Virus record (IMG/VR): IMGVR_UViG_3300037070_000906
Span: 1-20,799 of that record
Origin: a virus
DNA length: 20,799 nt
Direction: 5' to 3' (one strand)
Both the position numbers and the translations under genes were made by a program. Numbering within the stretch: the stretch's first letter is position 1; each line of letters opens with the position of its first letter. The notes beneath the pieces were generated by a model, which was not told where the DNA came from, searched no databases, and saw only the letters and a program-made list of their open reading frames with translations. Of this stretch, positions 20,236 to 20,799 are shown one piece after another.

Positions 20236-20325
20236 GATGTGGTGGCAGCGCACGAAGGACTCTACGGGGTTAACTGGGAGTTACCCTTTCAGTGCGAAAG
20301 CTCTTACCTAGTCCTAGACCACATC
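20236..20325 (-). ncRNA. Three-way-junction RNA candidate (packaging RNA or leader)
   Basis: On the minus strand, 90 bases fold compactly. The outer stem pairs 20318-20325 with 20236-20243 (GATGTGGT/ACCACATC, 8 bp). A second stem pairs 20310-20315 with 20256-20261 (AGGACT/AGTCCT, 6 bp). Within it are two hairpins: CTTTC-GCACT-GAAAG (20286-20300) and GGGTAACT-CCC-AGTTAACCC (20267-20286, one bulge). The loop CGCAC (20292-20296) is complementary to GTGCG (20249-20253) in the junction strand, allowing a pseudoknot or intermolecular kissing contact. Phi29 packaging RNA likewise lies near a genome end, has paired ends, a three-way junction and interacting loops. A cis-acting leader for the downstream gene is the alternative. 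Confidence 0.5.
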
Positions 20326-20455
20326 TACCGTAAGTAACCCCCTCACCTACGGTACAGGTAGGAGCTACAGTCAGCCAAATCAACATTTTAATAAGTGATG
20401 AACTCGTACATTGAGTTCCAGCGTTGAAGTTTGTTTGAATTGGCCCTAGCGTGTC

Positions 20456-20487
20456 CTGCCCTGCCGAACCAGTCTAGCACAGGGCAG
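20456..20487 (-). other. Hairpin in the right-end non-coding region
   Basis: CTGCCCTG at 20456-20463 pairs with CAGGGCAG at 20480-20487 around a 16-base loop. It lies in the long leader upstream of the RNA candidate. There is no T-run, so it is probably a structural or regulatory element rather than a terminator. Confidence 0.4.
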
Positions 20488-20520
20488 CCCGGGAATGTGG
20501 GCCTGACCGGGGGTTTGTTT

Positions 20521-20555
20521 AGCGCACTTCTGCGCTTATACTCCTAAAGTATAAG
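20521..20555. other. Twin hairpins in the right-end region
   Basis: Two perfect stems touch each other: AGCGCA/TGCGCT with a four-base loop (20521-20536) and CTTATACT/AGTATAAG with a five-base loop (20535-20555). They share two bases, so only one can form fully at a time. This looks like a switch or a pair of protein sites. They lie just inside the palindromic operator-like region. Confidence 0.4.
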
Positions 20556-20557
20556 TT

Positions 20558-20592
20558 ACCGAACGGTCGGTCAGGAACGATCGTATACGATC
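20558..20592. promoter_or_regulatory. Operator-like palindromes near the right end
   Basis: ACCGA/TCGGT arms (20558-20571) are followed by a perfect 14-bp palindrome, GATCGTATACGATC (20579-20592). Two dyad-symmetric sites side by side in a non-coding early region suggest binding by a dimeric regulator, of host or phage. TATGAT just beside the second (minus strand) could be a -10 element, but no convincing -35 was found. Confidence 0.45.
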
Positions 20593-20640
20593 ATAACTGT
20601 ACTACCCAGACGGTTAACTATGGGGTATGAATTAATTTTC

Positions 20641-20674
20641 CACTAAACGGTTATATGCTCAAATGTGCGTTAAT
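20641..20674. repeat. 34-bp direct repeat, inner copy
   Basis: This copy matches 20746-20779 at 28 of 34 positions, offset by 105 bp, with the 12 bases TTATATGCTCAA identical. The outer copy runs into the terminal repeat. Two phased copies next to an end are candidate binding sites for an origin-organising protein or early promoters. Confidence 0.7.
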
Positions 20675-20679
20675 AAATG

Positions 20680-20691
20680 GTGAACGTTCAC
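20680..20691. promoter_or_regulatory. Perfect 12-bp palindrome
   Basis: GTGAACGTTCAC is perfectly dyad-symmetric and sits between the two copies of the 34-bp direct repeat, next to an AT-rich stretch (CTTTTTACTAAAAATTTTTC). It may be an operator or part of the replication origin. Confidence 0.4.
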
Positions 20692-20745
20692 TTTTTACTA
20701 AAAATTTTTCGCCTGAAATGGGACTTAATGTGCTGCTATGGACTC

Positions 20746-20779
20746 CACTTAACGTTTATATGCTCAATTCTAAGTTAAT
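20746..20779. repeat. 34-bp direct repeat, outer copy
   Basis: This is the second copy of the element at 20641-20674. Its last seven bases overlap the inverted terminal repeat, so it lies within the right replication origin. Confidence 0.7.
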
Positions 20780-20795
20780 TGTGCCCAACTGTACC
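20773..20795. repeat. Right inverted terminal repeat
   Basis: This is the exact reverse complement of 1-23. Four further bases (CTTC) follow to the end of the sequence. Read from the end inward, the right terminus is GAAGGGTACAG, against GGTACAG at the left. Confidence 0.9.
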
Positions 20796-20799
20796 CTTC

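Overview
The window looks like an almost complete linear genome of a small phi29-like podovirus. Each end carries the same 23-bp sequence in inverted orientation (1-23 and 20773-20795). It encodes a protein-primed family B DNA polymerase with a probable terminal protein in front of it, and the full phi29 morphogenesis set: scaffold, major capsid, tail knob, portal, lower collar, appendage, tail M23 peptidase and gp16-type packaging ATPase. The host is probably an actinobacterium, perhaps of the Micrococcales. This is inferred from the actinophage-like N-terminal domain of the tail fibre, the endolysin with an H..RGS..PGTDY M23 motif, small CxCG zinc-finger proteins and frequent GTG/TTG starts. 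The species cannot be read from the sequence. No integrase or repressor was found, so a lytic life style is likely.

Every supported gene lies on the minus strand, so the map reads from right to left. The right 600 bases (20194-20799) are non-coding. They hold the terminal repeat, a 34-bp imperfect direct repeat, several perfect palindromes, hairpins and a compact three-way-junction RNA candidate (20236-20325) that could be the packaging RNA or a leader. Next comes an early block: a single-stranded-DNA-binding protein, a terminator, then a tightly overlapped row of very small genes (47, 66, 53, 85 and 45 aa) running into terminal protein and DNA polymerase. The 66-aa product resembles the Acb2/Tad1 hairpin family of cyclic-nucleotide sponges, and three neighbours look like small zinc-binding proteins. 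A 131-aa protein of unknown function and a structured 200-base gap (15523-15723) separate this block from the late genes.

The late block (15522 to 2966) runs scaffold, capsid (with a C-terminal Ig-like domain), tail knob, portal, lower collar, appendage, tail peptidase, packaging ATPase, a 43-aa membrane protein, a 94-aa unknown, an endolysin with a C-terminal membrane segment, and a tail fibre with a collagen-like stalk. It ends in a strong hairpin. A lone 80-aa membrane or lipoprotein gene follows, with its own terminator.

The most unusual feature is at 2042-2314: thirteen perfect TTATCCACA DnaA boxes plus one near match, in regular 12-bp and 21-bp registers, beside an AT-rich stretch. It looks like a bacterial oriC or a DnaA-titration site inside a phage expected to replicate by protein priming. 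The array also lies directly upstream of the leftmost operon (1900 to 163), which holds seven small genes of unknown function and ends in a hairpin at 101-138.
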